Numbered from the stretch's first letter, positions 11,532-25,030 are shown. The stretch: DNA of 64,000 nucleotides from Sinohyriopsis cumingii (GCA_028554795.2 CM068831.1:58837180-58901179), one strand, 5' to 3'. Numbers and translations are program-made. The notes: generated by a model from the letters alone, not told the origin.

Positions 11532-12874
11532 TATAGATATATGTGTGTGTGTTTAGAAGATATTGTACAATAATAAATGCCAATGTCGTTTTAGTGGTGA
11601 ACTGTAGGAACCAGATATGGACTGAAGAGGTAATCTGCTAATGGACTTTGTTACAACTATCATATATTTATCTCCGGATTCCAAGAAATCGGGTCAGCGA
11701 ATTTTCTTTAAACTTTTCATACAGCTGGAAGAGATCCCTAACTAGATATTCTCAGAGAGGCGTTGAAATCGATATATTCTAGTTAGGGGTTCAATAATAA
11801 CAATCTTTTCAATCGATCCAGATTGTGCGTCTTTTTCATACCCGGTGCCCATAGATTGTCCCCTTTTTTTGATGATTCCTTTCGATCAGATTCATCAGGA
11901 TTTCTTTCGTGGCTCGACACTACCATCTAGAGATAAAATGTCAGTGAAAAGTCCATGTCAAAACTCTTTACAGAGGAGACGTATTGGCCCACTTGTATAA
12001 TTAAGATATTATCTGCTTGCCGCATGTGCTGTACCCACCCACCCCCTTTATGTAGCTCCAATTTCTGGAAATCGGTTAAACAAATTCTTTCAATAACTTT
12101 GGCTTATGTTGGAACAGATTCCTGAATAGAAACTGTTCATCAGAAGTTGCAATCGAAATCGTTTAGGTATGGGTTTAATTCGCACTAAGCATTATTAGAT
12201 TTGCCCCACGCTGAGCATGTTTCATAACGTACCCGTATGCTTGTTTACCCACTTCCAATGACTTCAAGACAACATTCGATGTCAACTGAGGGCTTCCTAA
12301 TCCCGTAGATACTTGAAATAATTCTTATTTAAGCACATTATGACCACACAAGAGAAATCTCCAATTTCACACTTGTATGGTTTTTCTTGTGGTTTTACGT
12401 TTACTTGAGCCATTAGTAAGCTTTCGAACACAAATACTAATATTTTGCGCCATGCAAAACAGGACGCGACCCCAACATCTAACACAACTAATTAATCCTA
12501 TTTCAAATTAGTAATTATGTATACCTATCAATATCCTAACCCCTTCCTCCACATAGTCCGTGATTCGTCTCTAGTCAGCTATATATAGCTGGCACCAAAG
12601 AACACTCTTATTTCTCTAACTGGGTTAGAATAACACCAATGCATGCCCTGAAGGGCTTTTAATCTTCAAGAAGTTATAACCAATTATTTCTGGAACTATA
12701 AATAAATAATGAATACCCAACTGGATGTGAATAAGGAATCAGTAACCAAATGTATGTATAAATAGTTGAATCGAGAATAAGTAACTGGTTACTTATTCCT
12801 TATTCAATCGGTAACTGGTTAATTATTCCTTATTCAATCGGGAATAAGGAATAAGTAACCATCTTGACGTCAAT
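11193..12874 (-). repeat. Right arm of the foldback element
   Basis: Reverse complement of 7886-9849. It holds an (AT)n tract at 11477-11540 where the left arm has (CT)n(TA)n, and an empty SINE target at 11616-11625. Confidence 0.85.
11477..11540. repeat. (AT)n microsatellite in right arm
   Basis: TA dinucleotides passing into TAGATA and a short GTGTGTGT run. It is the mirror of the tract at 9475-9567 but has a different composition. Confidence 0.9.
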
Positions 12875-13645
12875 TTTATGACAAGACTTAGCCAAATTTA
12901 CATTTATTGCAAGAAAGGAAGGTCTTTATTTTTTATGATACATTTTATGTTTTGTTTTTTAATGCCAGTGACTTTATTCCTGGTATAAGGCTGATTCTCG
13001 CGTGAAACAAAAGTCAATGTCTATAACGTCGTGTGCAGGAATGGTCCCTAACCTAGTGATTAATCTCGCCAATCATTTATCATAAACTCGAAAGCATGCC
13101 AAATTATGTGCAGTTTGTAGTCTCTGCTCAAAAGATCTTAAATGTTCACATCCAATACGTTCGACCAATGGTTCGCCTGCCACCCTAACAATATTTTTCA
13201 ACTTCCATCTTCCAGACATGGTCTAAAGGTTCTGGAAAATATTTTTTAAAATGGTTAACCTCATCAAATTATCAGACCATACATACGTAACGTGCTCTGC
13301 ATATCGTTTGGATCGGTACTTACCTTGCTGGAGTGACGTGTTTTAGTTCATGCTTTTTAAAGCACCCATAGTCTGTTTTATTAACTGTCAATTACATTTG
13401 GGAAAATGTACACCTCAAATTTTAAGACATGTTTCAAATATTACAGTCTGCCATATTTTCCCAGAGTATGAAGCAATCTGGGATTATATGGATAGTTTGT
13501 CCTAGATACAGTGAATGGTGCGATAAACAGTGATTTCACCTAACATCAAAGGTTTCCTTAAGATAAGATAAGAATTCTTTATTTCAGACTACATAGTCCA
13601 TATATCTAAATTAAAATTTAAATATAAATTAAAAACATTGTAAAC

Positions 13646-13723
<78 letters not shown>

Positions 13724-14060
13724 CATACAATTATACAGATACATCTATATACAGTTAACTGCGCCCTGCAATGTTGAGAATGAACTTAAGTGGCATATTT
13801 TTTCCATTTGCTAATAATATGGGAATTTAAATGAATGTCGTACTTCCAAAGAGATGACAATATACACTTCTTGCTACTACATATTCTTGTCATCATTGAG
13901 AATACATACTTTCTTATTACTTCATGGTTTATGGATTGTACACTTAATATAATAAACATATGTACCATATCTAGTTTATCATTTTAATAATTTGCATCAT
14001 GTTCAACAGGTTTTGCATCCGTTCTCATTGTTGTTGTTTTATAATGTACCTCTAAATGTG
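12875..14060. other. Noncoding stretch with a long (AT)n tract
   Basis: No gene seen. An (AT)n run fills about 13651-13720. Just before it, AAGATAAGAATTCTTTATTT (13564 onward) has the look of a retroelement 3' end, but nothing coding is recognisable beside it. Confidence 0.5.
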
Positions 14061-16190
14061 TCCACTTTAACATGAGAAAAGACAACGGTAACACTACATG
14101 CCCCTTCAACATACATGTACAATACATGTGGAAGGACAATAGTAACACTACTTGCCCCTTCAACATACATATACAGTACATGTGGAAGGTCAATAGTAAT
14201 ACTACATGCCCCTTCAACATACATCTACAATACATGTGGAAGGACAATAGTAATACTACATGCCCCTTCAACAAACATGTACAATACATGTGGAAAGTCA
14301 ATAGCAACACTACATGCCCCTTCAACAAATACATGCAGTAAATGTGGAAGGACAATGGTAACACTACATGCCCCTTCAACATACATGTACAGTACATGTG
14401 GAAGGACAATAGTAATACTACATGCCCCTTCAACATACATGTACAGTACATGTGGAAGGACAATAGTAATACTACATGCCCCTTCAACAAACATGTACAA
14501 TACATGTGGAAAGTCAATAGCAACACTACATGCCCCTTCAACAAATACATGCAGTAAATGTGGAAGGACAATGGTAACACTACATGCCCCTTCAACATAC
14601 ATGTACAGTACATGTGTAAGGACAATAGTAATACTACATGCCCCTTCAACAAACACATACAGTACATGTGGAAGGACAATAGTAATATTACATGCCCCTT
14701 CAACATACATGTACATGTACAGTACATGTGTAAGGACAATAGTAATACTACATGCCCCTTCAACATACATGTACAGTACATGTGTAAGGACAATAGTAAT
14801 ACTACATGCCCCTTCAACATACACATACAGTACATGTGGAAGGACAATAGTAATATTACATGCCCCTTCAACATACATGTACATGTACAGTACACGTGGA
14901 AGGACAATAGTAATACTACATGCCCCTTCAACATACATGTACAGTACATGTGGAAGGACAATAGTAATACTACATGCCCCTTCAACATACATGTACAGTA
15001 CATGTGGAAGGACAATAGTAATACTACATGCCCCTTCAACATACACATACAGTACATGTGGAAGGACAATAGTAATATTACATGCCCCTTCAACATACAT
15101 GTACATGTACAGTACATGTGGAAGGACAATAGTAATACTACATGCCCCTTCAACATACATGTACAGTACATGTGGAAGGACAATAGTAATACTACATGCC
15201 CCTTCAACATACATGTACAGTACATGTGGAAGGACAATAGTAATATTACATGCCCCTTCAACATACATGTACAGTACATGTGGAAGGACAATAGTAATAC
15301 TACATGCCCCTTCAACATACATGTACAGTACATGTGGAAGGACAATAGTAATACTACATGCCCCTTCAACAAACATGTACAATACATGTGGAAGAACAAT
15401 AGTAACACTACATGCCCCTTCAACATATACATACAGTACATGCGGAAGGACACTGGTAACACTACATGCCCCTTCAGCATACACATACAGTACATGTGGA
15501 AGGACACTGGTAACACTACATGCCCCTTCAACATACATGTACAGTACATGTGGAAGGACAATAGTAATACTACATGCCCCTTCAACATACATGTACAGTA
15601 CATGTGGAAGGACAATAGTAATACTACATGCCCCTTCAACATACATGTACAGTACATGTGGAAGGACAATAGTAATACTACATGCCCCTTCAACATACAT
15701 GTACAGTACATGTGGAAGGACAATAGTAATACTACATGCCCCTTCAACATACACATACAGTACATGTGGAAGGACAATAGTAATACTACATGCCCCTTCA
15801 ACATACACATACAGTACATGTGGAAGGACAATAGTAATATTACATGCCCCTTCAACATACATGTACATGTACAGTACATGTGGAAGGACAATAGTAATAC
15901 TACATGCCCCTTCAACATACATGTACAGTACATGTGGAAGGACAATAGTAATACTACATGCCCCTTCAACAAACATGTACAATACATGTGGAAGAACAAT
16001 AGTAACACTACATGCCCCTTCAACATATACATACAGTACATGCGGAAGGACACTGGTAACACTACATGCCCCTTCAGCATACACATACAGTACATGTGGA
16101 AGGACACTGGTAACACTACATGCCCCTTCAACATACATGTACAGTACACGTGGAAGGACAATAGTAACACATGCCCCTTCAAAATTTATG
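14060..16190. repeat. 54-bp minisatellite, about 39 copies, with 600-bp higher-order repeat
   Basis: The unit of 54 bp includes ACATGTGGAAGGACAATAGT, ACTACATGCCCCTTCAACA and a variable ACATACATGTACAGT end. Some units are 60 bp through an extra ACATGT (near 14709, 14877, 15099, 15863). A block with the rare variants GGAAGAACAAT and GGACACTGG at 15371 recurs at 15971, an offset of 600 bp (eleven units, one of them long). A second block recurs at 216-bp spacing near 14126 and 14342. As 54 and 60 are divisible by three, open frames of 547-732 codons appear on both strands; their 18-residue periodicity and simultaneous presence in several frames mark them as by-products. Confidence 0.97.
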
Positions 16191-16199
16191 GTGGGGTAT

Positions 16200-18480
16200 A
16201 AAAAGGAAGGAGAGTGGAACTCATTCGTAAGTATAGATTATGACATAATCTAATGTGTCAGTGTTATTGTGAACACCTGATGATCCAGCTTAAAAGAGGA
16301 CAGATGTATTGAATAAAATATAAACAAGAAATGATCAATTATTCTAGGTTTAAGATTCAGGTGTCAGTGAAGATTACATTCTCATTAATAATATCAAATT
16401 CACTGTTAAGAGTATTTATTTGTATATAATCAACATGTTCCCTTTTTTTCATGAGAGAGGAACACAACATGTTGTTTGCTCTTGCAGATTTCTCTCCATA
16501 CATGCCATTATTTTTTTTTGTAATATACACAACTCATGTTATCCCATTAACTCCCTGGGCACATCTTTGGCTTGACTGTTCTTGACAGGCAATAAAATAT
16601 GTTCTTGTCATAACAAGAACATTGTGTATGAATATCCTTTTAAAGCTAAGAATTCACAGCACCTCTGAAGGAGGAGTGGATGAGAACAAAGATGGTGGAA
16701 CATGTTTAGTGTAACACACCATATGTGTTGTTCTAAGATTAACTCTATTTTCACATCCAAGATCACTTCAAAACATGTATTTGACATATGACAGGAAATC
16801 CTAAAACAACTTGCTCAAAAGATCTGGAGATCTATGTAACCTTGACCTTTAATATTAAGATTTCCAAATCAAGCGATAAATTGCATTCTGTTCATTACTG
16901 CATCAAACTGAAAGCAATGCTACATATGAAAAGTATGACTCAATTTATTACTACTCAACTCTATACAGGTGCCAGTAACCTTGATCTCTGACCTTGTTTG
17001 AACCCTCAAAATTAAAACCCTTGAATAAGGTGTAATGCTTGTGACATATTAAAAGCTAGGGAGATGGAAATAAAATAGATGGCCTGACATACTGATGAAA
17101 CAATGTTGCAATATCAATACACATTAAAGCAAAAGAAATCATAAGCAGGTGTTATTGTTTTATTTTAATGTTCTCTATTTTATTCAATATTAGTTTACTC
17201 TATGACATGTTTAATATTAAATGTAAGTCAGTAGGCTGAGGTGCAATTGACAATAAACATGAATATAACATGAAAATAACTGGGATAAATATTTCCTGAA
17301 CAATATGTACTGAACATTGCAAGAATAAATGATTTCTAATAATATTACAGAACAATAAGATCATTAGAAACAACCAGGGTGTGGACTTGTATAAAATTAA
17401 TAAATAATTATACATTAATATACTATTTACACATTCACGATGTGTTATCCCTGGCCTAACAAATTTACATCTGAAATTGTTGACTTATACTAAACTTATA
17501 CATTATCTGACTAATGTACTATTTCATTTTCATCTGACTGATGTACTATTTCATCTTCACCTGAACTGATGTATTATTTCCTTTTTATCTAAATGATTCC
17601 ATTTTCATCTCACTGATGTACTACTATTCAACTGTATTCAAGTCATCAGCAGATTACAGACTTCTTTACTGTGGTTCTAAGTCATCTCATTAAAGAGAAA
17701 AAATGTAACATTTTCACCAAAACACTACATGATATTCAAGAGAAAAGACTTTTCATGGCTTCTGGACTAAAAGAAAAGTAAACGGAATATGGATCACCAT
17801 GGTTCATTGTCTCCATCAACATTGACAAAGCCATCATGGCACAACATCACATAACATCATCCATGGTTCATTTTATGTTAACCATTATAAAACAGTTTTC
17901 TCTTTGACAGAAAATACAATGTCTTATGTTCAAGATTGTTTGTACATGCAATGATTTAAATTGCAAAATTCTCAGAACAACAAAACCCACAAGCATTTGC
18001 ACACAGCTCTCAACTACAGTTTAAACCCATATAATAAAGGTAAGATGAAAGAAATGAATGTATTTTATGTGTATCACTCATTCATAATGAAGCATTATTA
18101 GCCCAATGCTTTTCCAATAATTACCCCCCCCCCCATTCAAATGAGTGTACTGATATTGCACAACTCCTACTTCTCTATTTGAGACCGAGACCTCAAACAC
18201 TGAGTTATGATTTAAGTTGGTCTGCAAGTGTGAGCAACAGCTGGGGAATATGAACCCATCCCCTGAATGCAGAGCTTTATGGCTTGGGTATATATGCATA
18301 TATGTGTAAGTATGGGGTAGGCAGTAATAGTACAGAAAAGTGTGTAGATAATCCTGCTTTGCTGCAGATTTAGAGAAAATACATAAAACTGAAACAACCC
18401 CAATCCATCTTTACATACAACACTCAAAACTATTCAAGTTTTCTTGACCCAAACAAGCTGGGTCTAAAAAGATATTGTCT
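16200..18480. other. Noncoding stretch without recognised features
   Basis: AT-rich sequence with short open frames on both strands, none recognised. A run of C at about 18124-18134 is the only low-complexity feature. No exon-like block with paired splice sites was seen. Confidence 0.4.
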
Positions 18481-18496
18481 TGTGCAAATATTCTTT

Positions 18497-18752
18497 ATAC
18501 AGTAAAACTTCCATGCACTAGCCTTGGTACAAACTGTCACCCTGAAAAATGGCCCTTAAATAAACAGTCCCTCCTGCAAACTGGCCCCAGTGTAAAATGT
18601 CTTCCTGAAAACTGGAATACATGTAAACAGTCTTTCATGCAAACTGATCACATACTTCTTTTCCAAAAATGTCTTGTAAATATTACTTAAACCTCTCTTT
18701 GCTGGACAAAATGTTTGGTCCCAAAAATGTCCAGTTTGGAAAGTTCCACTCC
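18497..18752. mobile_element. Possible decayed MITE with CAGTAAAACTT end
   Basis: The left end TACAGTAAAACTTCCATG and the right end GGAAAGTTCCACTCC are roughly complementary, and the interior repeats 'aaactggcc / ctgaaaa(t/c)tgg'. It recalls the mariner-type MITE at 43961-44143 but the ends are weak. Confidence 0.35.
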
Positions 18753-18969
18753 ATTTGAAATACAGAAATAATTCTGTAGTAATATTTTGAAAAACATAAC
18801 TAGCTTAATTAATACAACCTAAAATCATGCTGAATGAAAGGAACAATTTCCTTCAATAACATTTTCTTCCTTAAACAGACAGCTTTTAAAAAGGAGGCCC
18901 AGGTAGGCCTGGCATTGTTCACCTGACATTAGCCTATTAGCCCAATGTAGTAGCAACTGGACAAGAAAT

Positions 18970-19690
18970 CTAGGTCAGTATGATGTTTCCTGTTGAACTG
19001 TCTTCCAATTCTGTTGAATGCATATGTTATATAAACAACTGTTTCAAGGTTCATCTACTGTTTGTATCTTCATCCATATCTGACAGTACATCAACACAAC
19101 TTATCCAACATCTACAGATCCCCATGTCAGATACCTTTGTGTTACAGTTGGTCAAATTATGTTAAGCGGTTTATTTTAAATAAGGTTGTGTATTTATAAT
19201 GCTGGAACAGCACCATTTGTATATTCTGAAAGGCATTCATGTGTTCAAGCAATAGGTAGATATTTCAGCAAAGTTTGTTAAGTGGTTTTAGAAGTTATTA
19301 AAGGGTTTTCTAATTTTAGTAACAGCATGCATACCTGTTGCATGATTGGTATCATCTGTATGAATTTATAAACCCTTGCCAAAATACTGTCTGTAAAATT
19401 TGGTCAAGTTAATTTTAGTGGTTTCTGAGAGTATGATATTTAATGGATGGTCCACTTTTTCCATTTTTTTTATACTAGCCATATTTGATAGTGAATTAGC
19501 ATCATTTGTATAAATTTAAAAACCTATCTGCTGATCAGTTTCTGAGAAAAAAATAGTAATTACAGCCATTTTTGATCGTAGATTCATTCTGTACAATAGT
19601 GAAAGCACTCTGTGCCAGGATACTCCCTATTACAGTCTGACCAAAGTTGGTTGAGTGCTTCTTGTGAAGAGCCATGACCCAGGGGAAGCT
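18970..19690. repeat. Old tandem repeat of about 130-145 bp, very diverged
   Basis: Successive segments share 'atcatttgtatgaatttataaacc' and 'aa(a/g)tttggt(c/t)aagt.gtttctgaga' like words (near 19060, 19215, 19350, 19500, 19600). Units are too diverged for a firm boundary. Such units are common in lophotrochozoan introns as I remember them. Confidence 0.45.
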
Positions 19691-19827
19691 ACTCACAAGC
19701 TTTCTGACACAACCACATGAATATAAAAAGTAAATTATCATGAATATAGATCATAAGTGCAACATATAATAAAACAAGGTGATAAAAGAACAAAACTAAG
19801 CATCCATGAAATGAATGTTAAACACGG

Positions 19828-19868
19828 GATCTATAATCACATGATCTATAATCACATGATCTATAACC
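19828..19868. repeat. 15-bp repeat, about 2.7 copies
   Basis: GATCTATAATCACAT occurs twice in exact form and once altered. Confidence 0.75.
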
Positions 19869-19947
19869 AAATGACAAATAACATCATTTTCAATAAGTTT
19901 ACTTTGTAGTATTCATTTTTCTGTTTCATTAAAGCATTATTATTGAT

Positions 19948-20202
19948 TTGTTGTTGTTGTTGTTGTAGGGTTTAATGCCATTTTGCAGCACACGATAGGC
20001 TATACATGGCGGCCAGTATTAATGGGGGAGGAAGAACCCGGGAAATCCCCAGAAAGAACCACCGACCCTCGAGAAGCAACTGGCAAGCTTTCTCACATAC
20101 CCACATTGGCTGAATCCGAGACTCAAACCCACGCAAACTGAGGTGAGATGGCAATGATCCGTAACAGAGAGCGCTTTAGACCACTCGGCCACTCGGGGCC
20201 CC
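19948..20202 (-). mobile_element. SINE family A, copy 2
   Basis: A full-length minus copy running from the TTGTTGTTGTTG tail complement to the head ending in CACTCGGGGCC. The target duplication CATTATTATTGAT lies at 19935-19947 and 20203-20215. The B box is slightly changed (GGTTTGAGTCT on the minus strand). Confidence 0.93.
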
Positions 20203-20215
20203 CATTATTATTGAT

Positions 20216-20905
20216 AAATGAAAGTTACATGACAATAAAAAAACAGGAGGTTCTCTTTGGCAAGTGAAACTAATTCCAAAGAAAATGTGACAACTGGCAA
20301 CCTGTCTTTAGAAAAACAATGTGACAACTGGCAATATGGCTTTAGAAATCAGCATACTGTTATACTGCTACTAATATGTGTTTATTATGCCACAAAATAT
20401 GGTCACTTTTATACCTAATCTTGATGATAACCTAAGCAAGAATCATGGGGAAAAAATGACATATTTGCTAAAAATAGCATACTTTACAAAAGGTATCTCT
20501 ATAAATAGGATCACTGTTCTCCAGCAATTACTCTTTTAAGACCTCAATAAAACTTCAGGCAACTTCTTAAAACACAGAATTATGTCACAGTGACCTAATT
20601 TACTTAATTTACATAGCCAGTCAAGCATAAATAATCTTAGAAAATTTAAGAATTTCTCACAATGAATATAAATGATGTTAAATAAACATGTATTTGATAA
20701 ACCAAACTTGAAAATTACTGGTTCATAAAAAGATTTAATGAAGTGATAAATTTACATGCCCTCTGTAATAAATCATCTTAGAAATGTATCAAGTAAATAA
20801 GCTAATGATAATATATTCAACAAAATTTCTACTTCAATCTAACTTATTTTACAACTCTAATTTTTCTCTGTATAATTATTCAAAAATGTCACCAATCAAA
20901 AGAAA
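20216..20905. other. Noncoding stretch, nothing recognised
   Basis: AT-rich. Two adjacent segments share 'aatgtgacaactggcaa' (near 20285 and 20320), a minor direct repeat. No gene-like signal. Confidence 0.4.
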
Positions 20906-20909
20906 GAAT

Positions 20910-21100
20910 CACTGTATATACAAAGTCGAGTCCAACTGCAAACTGCAGAGATTTAGATCTGCTGTCACATAATGTGCTGGCAGATGAAAGACTATTGAGT
21001 TTGTTAAAAGGAACCAATATAACAAATAGCATAGACCCTGATCTGCTGGCACAGATCAAGGTCTCTGTTGTATGAGGTTTGACTCAACTTATAAGACAGT
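20910..21100. mobile_element. Compound-palindrome MITE, copy 1
   Basis: It begins near GAGTCCAACTGCAAACTGCA and ends near GACTCAACTTATAAG. Inside are the palindromic words AGATCTGCTG..GGCAGAT and CCTGATCTGCTGGCACAGATC, the same modules as in copies at 39.3, 40.9, 45.0 and 59.1 kb. Confidence 0.7.
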
Positions 21101-21119
21101 GCATTTTCAAGCTTAAGGA

Positions 21120-21860
21120 AATAACTTAATTCAATAGTTTGTAAGTACTATGAGTATAATAAAATATTACAACTGAGGGCAATGACTTATATTAAATGGT
21201 GGAAGTGTAATAAACATTATAACTAATGTCAAATAACCTATATTTTAGCTGCATAATAAAATATTAGAACTGATGGCAAATGGTCTTTATTTAAGTGTTT
21301 GGGTGTAATAAGATGTTACAACTGATGACAAATGACCTATATTTAAGTGGTGCAAGTGTAATAAAATGTTAGAACTTATGACAAATGACCTATATTTAAG
21401 TGTCTGAGTGTAATAAGATATTACAACTAATGACAAATTAAATATATTTAAGCACAGAGTGTAAATAAGATATTACAACTGATGACAAATGACCTGTATT
21501 TAAGTGTCTGATTGTAATAAGATGTTACAACTGATGGCAAATGACCTGTATTTAAGTGTCTGAGTGTAATAAGATGTTACAAATGATGACAAATGACCTG
21601 TATTTAAGTGTCTGAGTGTAATAAGATGTTACAACTGATGGCAAATGACCTGTATTTAAGTGTCTGAGTGTAATAAGATATTACAAATGATGACAAATGA
21701 CCTGTATTTAAGTGTCTGAGTGTAATAAGATATTACAAATGATGACAAATGACCTGTATTTAAGTGTCTGAGTGTAATAAGATATTACAAATGATGACAA
21801 ATGACCTGTATTTAAGTGTCTGAGTGTAATAAGATATTACAAATGATGACAAATGACCAT
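21120..21860. repeat. 52-bp minisatellite, about 14 copies
   Basis: The unit contains AAGTGTCTGAGTGTAATAAG, ATATTACAAATGATGACAAA and TGACCTGTATTT. The right half is nearly uniform (21480-21858) while the left units are diverged, so growth was recent at one end. Confidence 0.95.
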
Positions 21861-23020
21861 TATTATGCAAAGATTAGATCTTTCATGTGAAAGATGAATA
21901 TAAATTCATAAAACTTTGTATGATTGTCAAATAAAAAAATATTATGAACTCTGACAAAATGGACAGTATAAAAATTAAAGGACTTCTCAATTAAAAGATA
22001 GAGACAAAGGTCAGTAATAATTTTTTGTATCTCATATTATCTCAACTCAAAATTTGATTTCAGATAACTCTGAACATCAATATTCAAATTAAGCAGAAGT
22101 CTACACATTTTTGTTTATGATCTTTTCAGATTTAAACAGGTTCCTTGTCTAAAGTTAAACTTTATTTATTGAAATATCCTAATCAGACTTTATGGAAATA
22201 TAAATTTCATACATAGTTTTCAAATGCTGTATTTTTAGTCGTAGTTTCCTCATGTAACTGACATTGATTTGTGAGAATTTAACAAAGGAACTAAAAGAAT
22301 TAACTTTACTCTGAACACACAAAAAGGAAAAGAATAAAAAGGAATTAACAGTACCCTGGTAAAATGTCTGTTAAAATTATGCCTATCATTTTAAATATTG
22401 AATTTATACAAATTTTCTTTTCTTTATTAGCATGCTTTTTTTCTTCTTTTAACAAGTTTCCTTAACTGTTTAAAACTTGGCTGGTAATTCATGTGTAATA
22501 TTATTCAAATGAAAACAGTGTATAATGGCACATAATGAATCTATTCAAAATATAGAAGTGTCAACCAAAATGATGCTCTGCATCAACCTGATGATTCAAA
22601 GCTCAACTGTGATGTATGGTAAACAGCTTATGCATGGTCATTTTGGGGTAGGTTTGTCCATGATACTTAGACATTTTTGATATCATGTATCGATATTTTC
22701 TACATATAACTGTGTAACATGAGACATTAATGTTAATCTGTACGTATACACTGAAATAAAAACTATCTAACCTCTAATTGATGAGGACAGTGTGACCTTC
22801 ATATCTGACCTTTAGACCTAGAGTCATGGTACTCAACTGAATGTGTATATATAGTTAAGCCCATGAATAAATATAAAACATGAACAGGTTAGACAGACAA
22901 ATGACTATATCATAATTACACAGAAAGAACTTTTGCAACAAATGACACATGCAGTTCATCAATGGCGATTCAAAAATTGTATTATGGAAAATTTCTGACA
23001 ATAACATACAACTTCCTTAT
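21861..23020. other. Noncoding stretch, nothing recognised
   Basis: AT-rich, no array, no mobile element end and no exon-like block noted. Confidence 0.4.
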
Positions 23021-23023
23021 ACA

Positions 23024-23160
23024 GGAGAACCCTGGAAAGAACCACTGACCCACAAGAAGCTACTGGCATGCTTTCTCACATATGCACATTGGCCAAACCC
23101 CGAGACTCAAACCCACGCAGACAGAGGTGGGATGGCAATGATCCATAATCAGGGCCCCCA
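23024..23160 (-). mobile_element. SINE family A, copy 3, partial
   Basis: Body and B-box region are present (complement of ACTCAAACCCACGCAGACAG). The tail and the A-box half of the head are missing. Diverged, with no target duplication found. Confidence 0.75.
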
Positions 23161-25030
23161 ATTGTTAATAAAACAATGGATAACACACAATGGACAAATG
23201 GCAATACCATAAGCTCACTTAGATTTATGGTCAGGTGAACCATATACCTGCCATCTGGATGAATTCTACAAATGTTGCATTCATTTAATGTGATGTATAT
23301 TATGACTGCTGGCTGTGCCACTGCTCTTTATTTCTGGTCAATAAACCCACCATGTAATATATTTAATTCAAAGAACCAGTCTACCTATAATACATTTTGA
23401 AGATTTACAATGCACTGAAATAAGTGTAAACCCTTTACAAGTGCATATTAGTTTCAAAAGACGTTATAATTACAAAAAAGGCATGAGGTATTCAAAGTGG
23501 ACATAAAAATGACTCAAATGAAAAACAAACGCATAAGATACAAAATCTTCCTGTGGATCTTGAAAATAAAAATTCCTGTTAAAAACATCTCATATATGAA
23601 ACAGTCAGAAGTTCATTTAAAATTTTCAACACAGTACTTCTCATACAGATTCATATATAAATATGCTGAAAGGAAACGTGTAACGTGTCTACTTAAAACA
23701 CTTTCCACCCCTCCAAGATTTTCACCTCCCCCATTAGTCTTAGGTGAGATGGATGAAATACACTGGGTAGGTAAATTTAAGTTTTCAAAATTGGGATAAC
23801 AGGAAAATGAGTATTTAAAAATATGGAGATAATTCATTTAGCTTGGAACTAACTCATTTTCTCAATCTTAAACTCTGAAACCACCAAGGATATATACAGA
23901 ATAATGTGAAACACATTATATATTAATTGGTACAATTTTCTACATTAACAAATGCCCATTACTTTCATTTAATTGCAAATAAAGGTAAATGTAATGGAAA
24001 GCTGAACTGTAATATACTCAATATTCCTCAAAATGAATATAGTGTACATTTAACTGTACCAATAAAAACATCTAAACAAAATAAAACTGACAATTAAATA
24101 TAAAAATTAAAAAAATTAATACTAAATGAAACAAAGAAATGTGCCAATACAAACATCTCATACACAGTTAAACAGACAGTCAAATGAAGAAAAGAAAACT
24201 CATTCAACTGTGTTCCACTTGCATTGAATCTGAATATATTACTGGTACAACTGTTTGTCCAATGGGAAAACACCAATTCCTATCATGCACTATCTGACAA
24301 TTACAGTAAAAATGAAATGTAGAATTTAACAACAAATTCTTTTTTCAAGAAATTAAGATGGTCTCTTAACCCGGTTTGTTGCATGTAACATTTTCTTCAT
24401 GTTCTTTTATGACTCAGATATTCATATCTTTACAATGAAACAATTTTCAGAACATTAACATTTTACATTTTGTGTATGACTCTTCTCCAAACATGGTATA
24501 AAAAGACTAGTTTTAAGCTGACCAGGTAAATGCAATACTTGATGTCAATGCAGGCAAAGAAATGTTAACTAATGATAGATTGTTCTTAATCAATACACAG
24601 CTGAAATACAACAATGGTGTATAAATATACTATTAGCTCACATAAAAAAATGACTGGTAAAAAGCTACAGCATATTAAAAGTGGAAGGTGCTCAAAATTT
24701 AGATGTACACACTGTACCTTCTTTGTCAAAGAAAATCCCTGATAATATGATATACGTGATATTTTACTTTAAACCAATTTATGATAGTGATTCTAAACTT
24801 AAATCGGAATGTCCTATACTAATTAAAACTAATAAAGTTCTTAAAATATTTTCAGTTCAGCTTGATCTTTGAGTTTATGCATGTAATAAAGAAAGGATCT
24901 GACAGTAATAATACAAAGAAATCTAACTTCTATAACACCAAATCTTCACAGTCCATTTATCCTACTGCCACTTTTTGAAAGAAACAGCCCAAAACTATCA
25001 TTCTTTACTAACTGTTCAATGACATCATCA
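23161..25030. other. Noncoding stretch, nothing recognised
   Basis: AT-rich with open frames of up to 100 codons on both strands around 23497-23837 that overlap each other and have no known motif. No splice-bounded block was convincing. Confidence 0.35.

Larger units (their letters stand above)
7886..12874. mobile_element. 5-kb foldback (giant inverted repeat) element
   Basis: Two long arms face each other: 7886-9849 and 11193-12874, separated by a spacer of about 1.34 kb. The outer tips read ATTGACGTCAAG and its reverse complement. Without the SINE in the left arm the arms are nearly equal in length (about 1700 and 1682 bp) and match along their whole length by eye, with scattered differences. 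Behind the tips lie short hairpins made of GGTTACTTATTCCTTATTC and its complement. The inner arms and the spacer hold diverged units of about 375 bp. No transposase is visible and no target duplication is clear. The class is most like non-autonomous foldback DNA transposons; a segmental inverted duplication is the alternative. Confidence 0.75.

Noticed and set aside
13984-16253. Open frames of 547-732 codons on both strands, looking like repetitive secreted or membrane proteins
   Set aside because: They coincide with the 54/60-bp minisatellite; unit lengths divisible by three keep several frames open on both strands at once.
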